From NCBI GenBank assembly GCA_002897715.1, contig BDUA01000028.1, forward strand, positions 1 to 49,380: a DNA stretch of 49,380 nt, in the 5' to 3' direction. Below the pieces are notes generated by a model. That model was given only the letters and a program-made list of their open reading frames with translations. It searched no databases and was not told where the DNA came from. Origin of the DNA: a bacterium BMS3Abin01 (GTDB lineage: Bacteria; Actinomycetota; Thermoleophilia; BMS3ABIN01). How positions within the stretch are numbered: the first letter of the stretch is position 1; each line of letters starts with the position of its first letter. This document shows positions 49,264-49,380 of this stretch, in pieces. The position numbers were made by a program, and so were the translations under genes.

Positions 49264-49380
49264 GATTCAAACTGATCGACGAAGAGAAAGCACACCACCC
49301 TGTCTCCCGTATCGCCCGCGCCGTTGGTGTGACGGCTGCCGGCTACTACGCCTGGAGGAAGCGGTCCGTCCCCGCCAGGG
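49260..49380 (+). CDS. IS3-family transposase OrfB, start only
   Basis: OrfB begins with ATG overlapping the OrfA stop (ATGA), in the usual IS3 arrangement where a -1 frameshift makes the OrfAB transposase. About 40 residues are visible: [24 protein letters not shown] then [10 protein letters not shown], the typical OrfB helical start. The DDE catalytic domain lies beyond the window, so whether OrfB is intact cannot be judged. Confidence 0.85.
   Translation, partial: MRFKLIDEEKAHHPVSRIARAVGVTAAGYYAWRKRSVPAR

Larger units (their letters stand above)
49069..49380 (+). mobile_element. Truncated IS3-family insertion sequence
   Basis: The left end of an IS3-family element whose expected terminal inverted repeat and OrfA start are missing, joined to the 39-bp repeat array. 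The right end lies outside the window. Confidence 0.7.

Overview
This is a gene-dense, high-GC bacterial chromosome segment of about 49 kb, about 40 genes with short spacers and many 4-8 bp overlaps. The organism looks like an anaerobic or facultative free-living diazotroph. The evidence is a group with nifI1-nifI2 between nifH and nifD, a clostridial-type NifD insertion, an IdeR/DtxR-type iron regulator with FeoB, an acidic-tailed YajC with a fused SecDF, and a PucR-type regulator. The mix suggests a deep-branching actinobacterial or Firmicutes/Chloroflexi-like lineage, but the phylum cannot be fixed from this window.

Layout. 1-7.6 kb: nitrogenase cluster, nifH(3' end)-nifI1-nifI2-nifD-nifK-nifE-nifN-nifB, all + strand. 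7.6-9.3 kb: convergent PucR-family regulator with a palindrome over its probable -10. 9.5-9.7 kb: small gene of an unrecognised family with a paralogue at 45.7 kb. 9.8-12.6 kb: dtxR-feoB iron operon preceded by a good DtxR-box match. 12.7-15.7 kb: PHP histidinol-phosphatase-like, diacylglycerol-kinase-like, endonuclease III-like and small membrane proteins. 15.7-19.3 kb: cobT, an NDUFA9-like epimerase and guaA. 19.6-21.7 kb: accessory envelope genes (DUF4418-like membrane protein with a Met-rich insert, Tat lipoprotein with a CxxCH motif, S26-like peptidase).

21.8-23.6 kb holds a SAM-I riboswitch with visible terminator and antiterminator, controlling a threonine-synthase-family enzyme and a ThiS/MoaD-like sulfur carrier. 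SAM-off control of a true threonine synthase would be backwards, so this pair may make homocysteine. I regard it as the best candidate here for an undescribed system. 23.6-26.5 kb: hsp20-lon. 27.2-34.9 kb: ilvD-ilvB-ilvN-ilvC-class V aminotransferase-serA, one minus-strand amino-acid operon. 35.1-38.3 kb: a hybrid histidine kinase with an extracytoplasmic c-heme motif, two receiver domains and a degenerate GGDEF domain, followed by a single-domain response regulator. 38.3-40.3 kb: phasin-like protein and UbiB/ABC1 kinase. 40.4-45.5 kb: tgt-yajC-SpoIIE phosphatase-P-loop protein-secDF. 46.1-47.7 kb: queH-queA; with tgt these are the late queuosine genes. 47.8-48.9 kb: DUF3048 (YerB-like) protein. 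48.9-49.4 kb: short repeats running into a truncated IS3-family element that continues past the window.

No rRNA, tRNA or CRISPR array was seen. Start codons were often moved downstream of the longest open frame where a Shine-Dalgarno sequence or family alignment argued for it; each case is stated.
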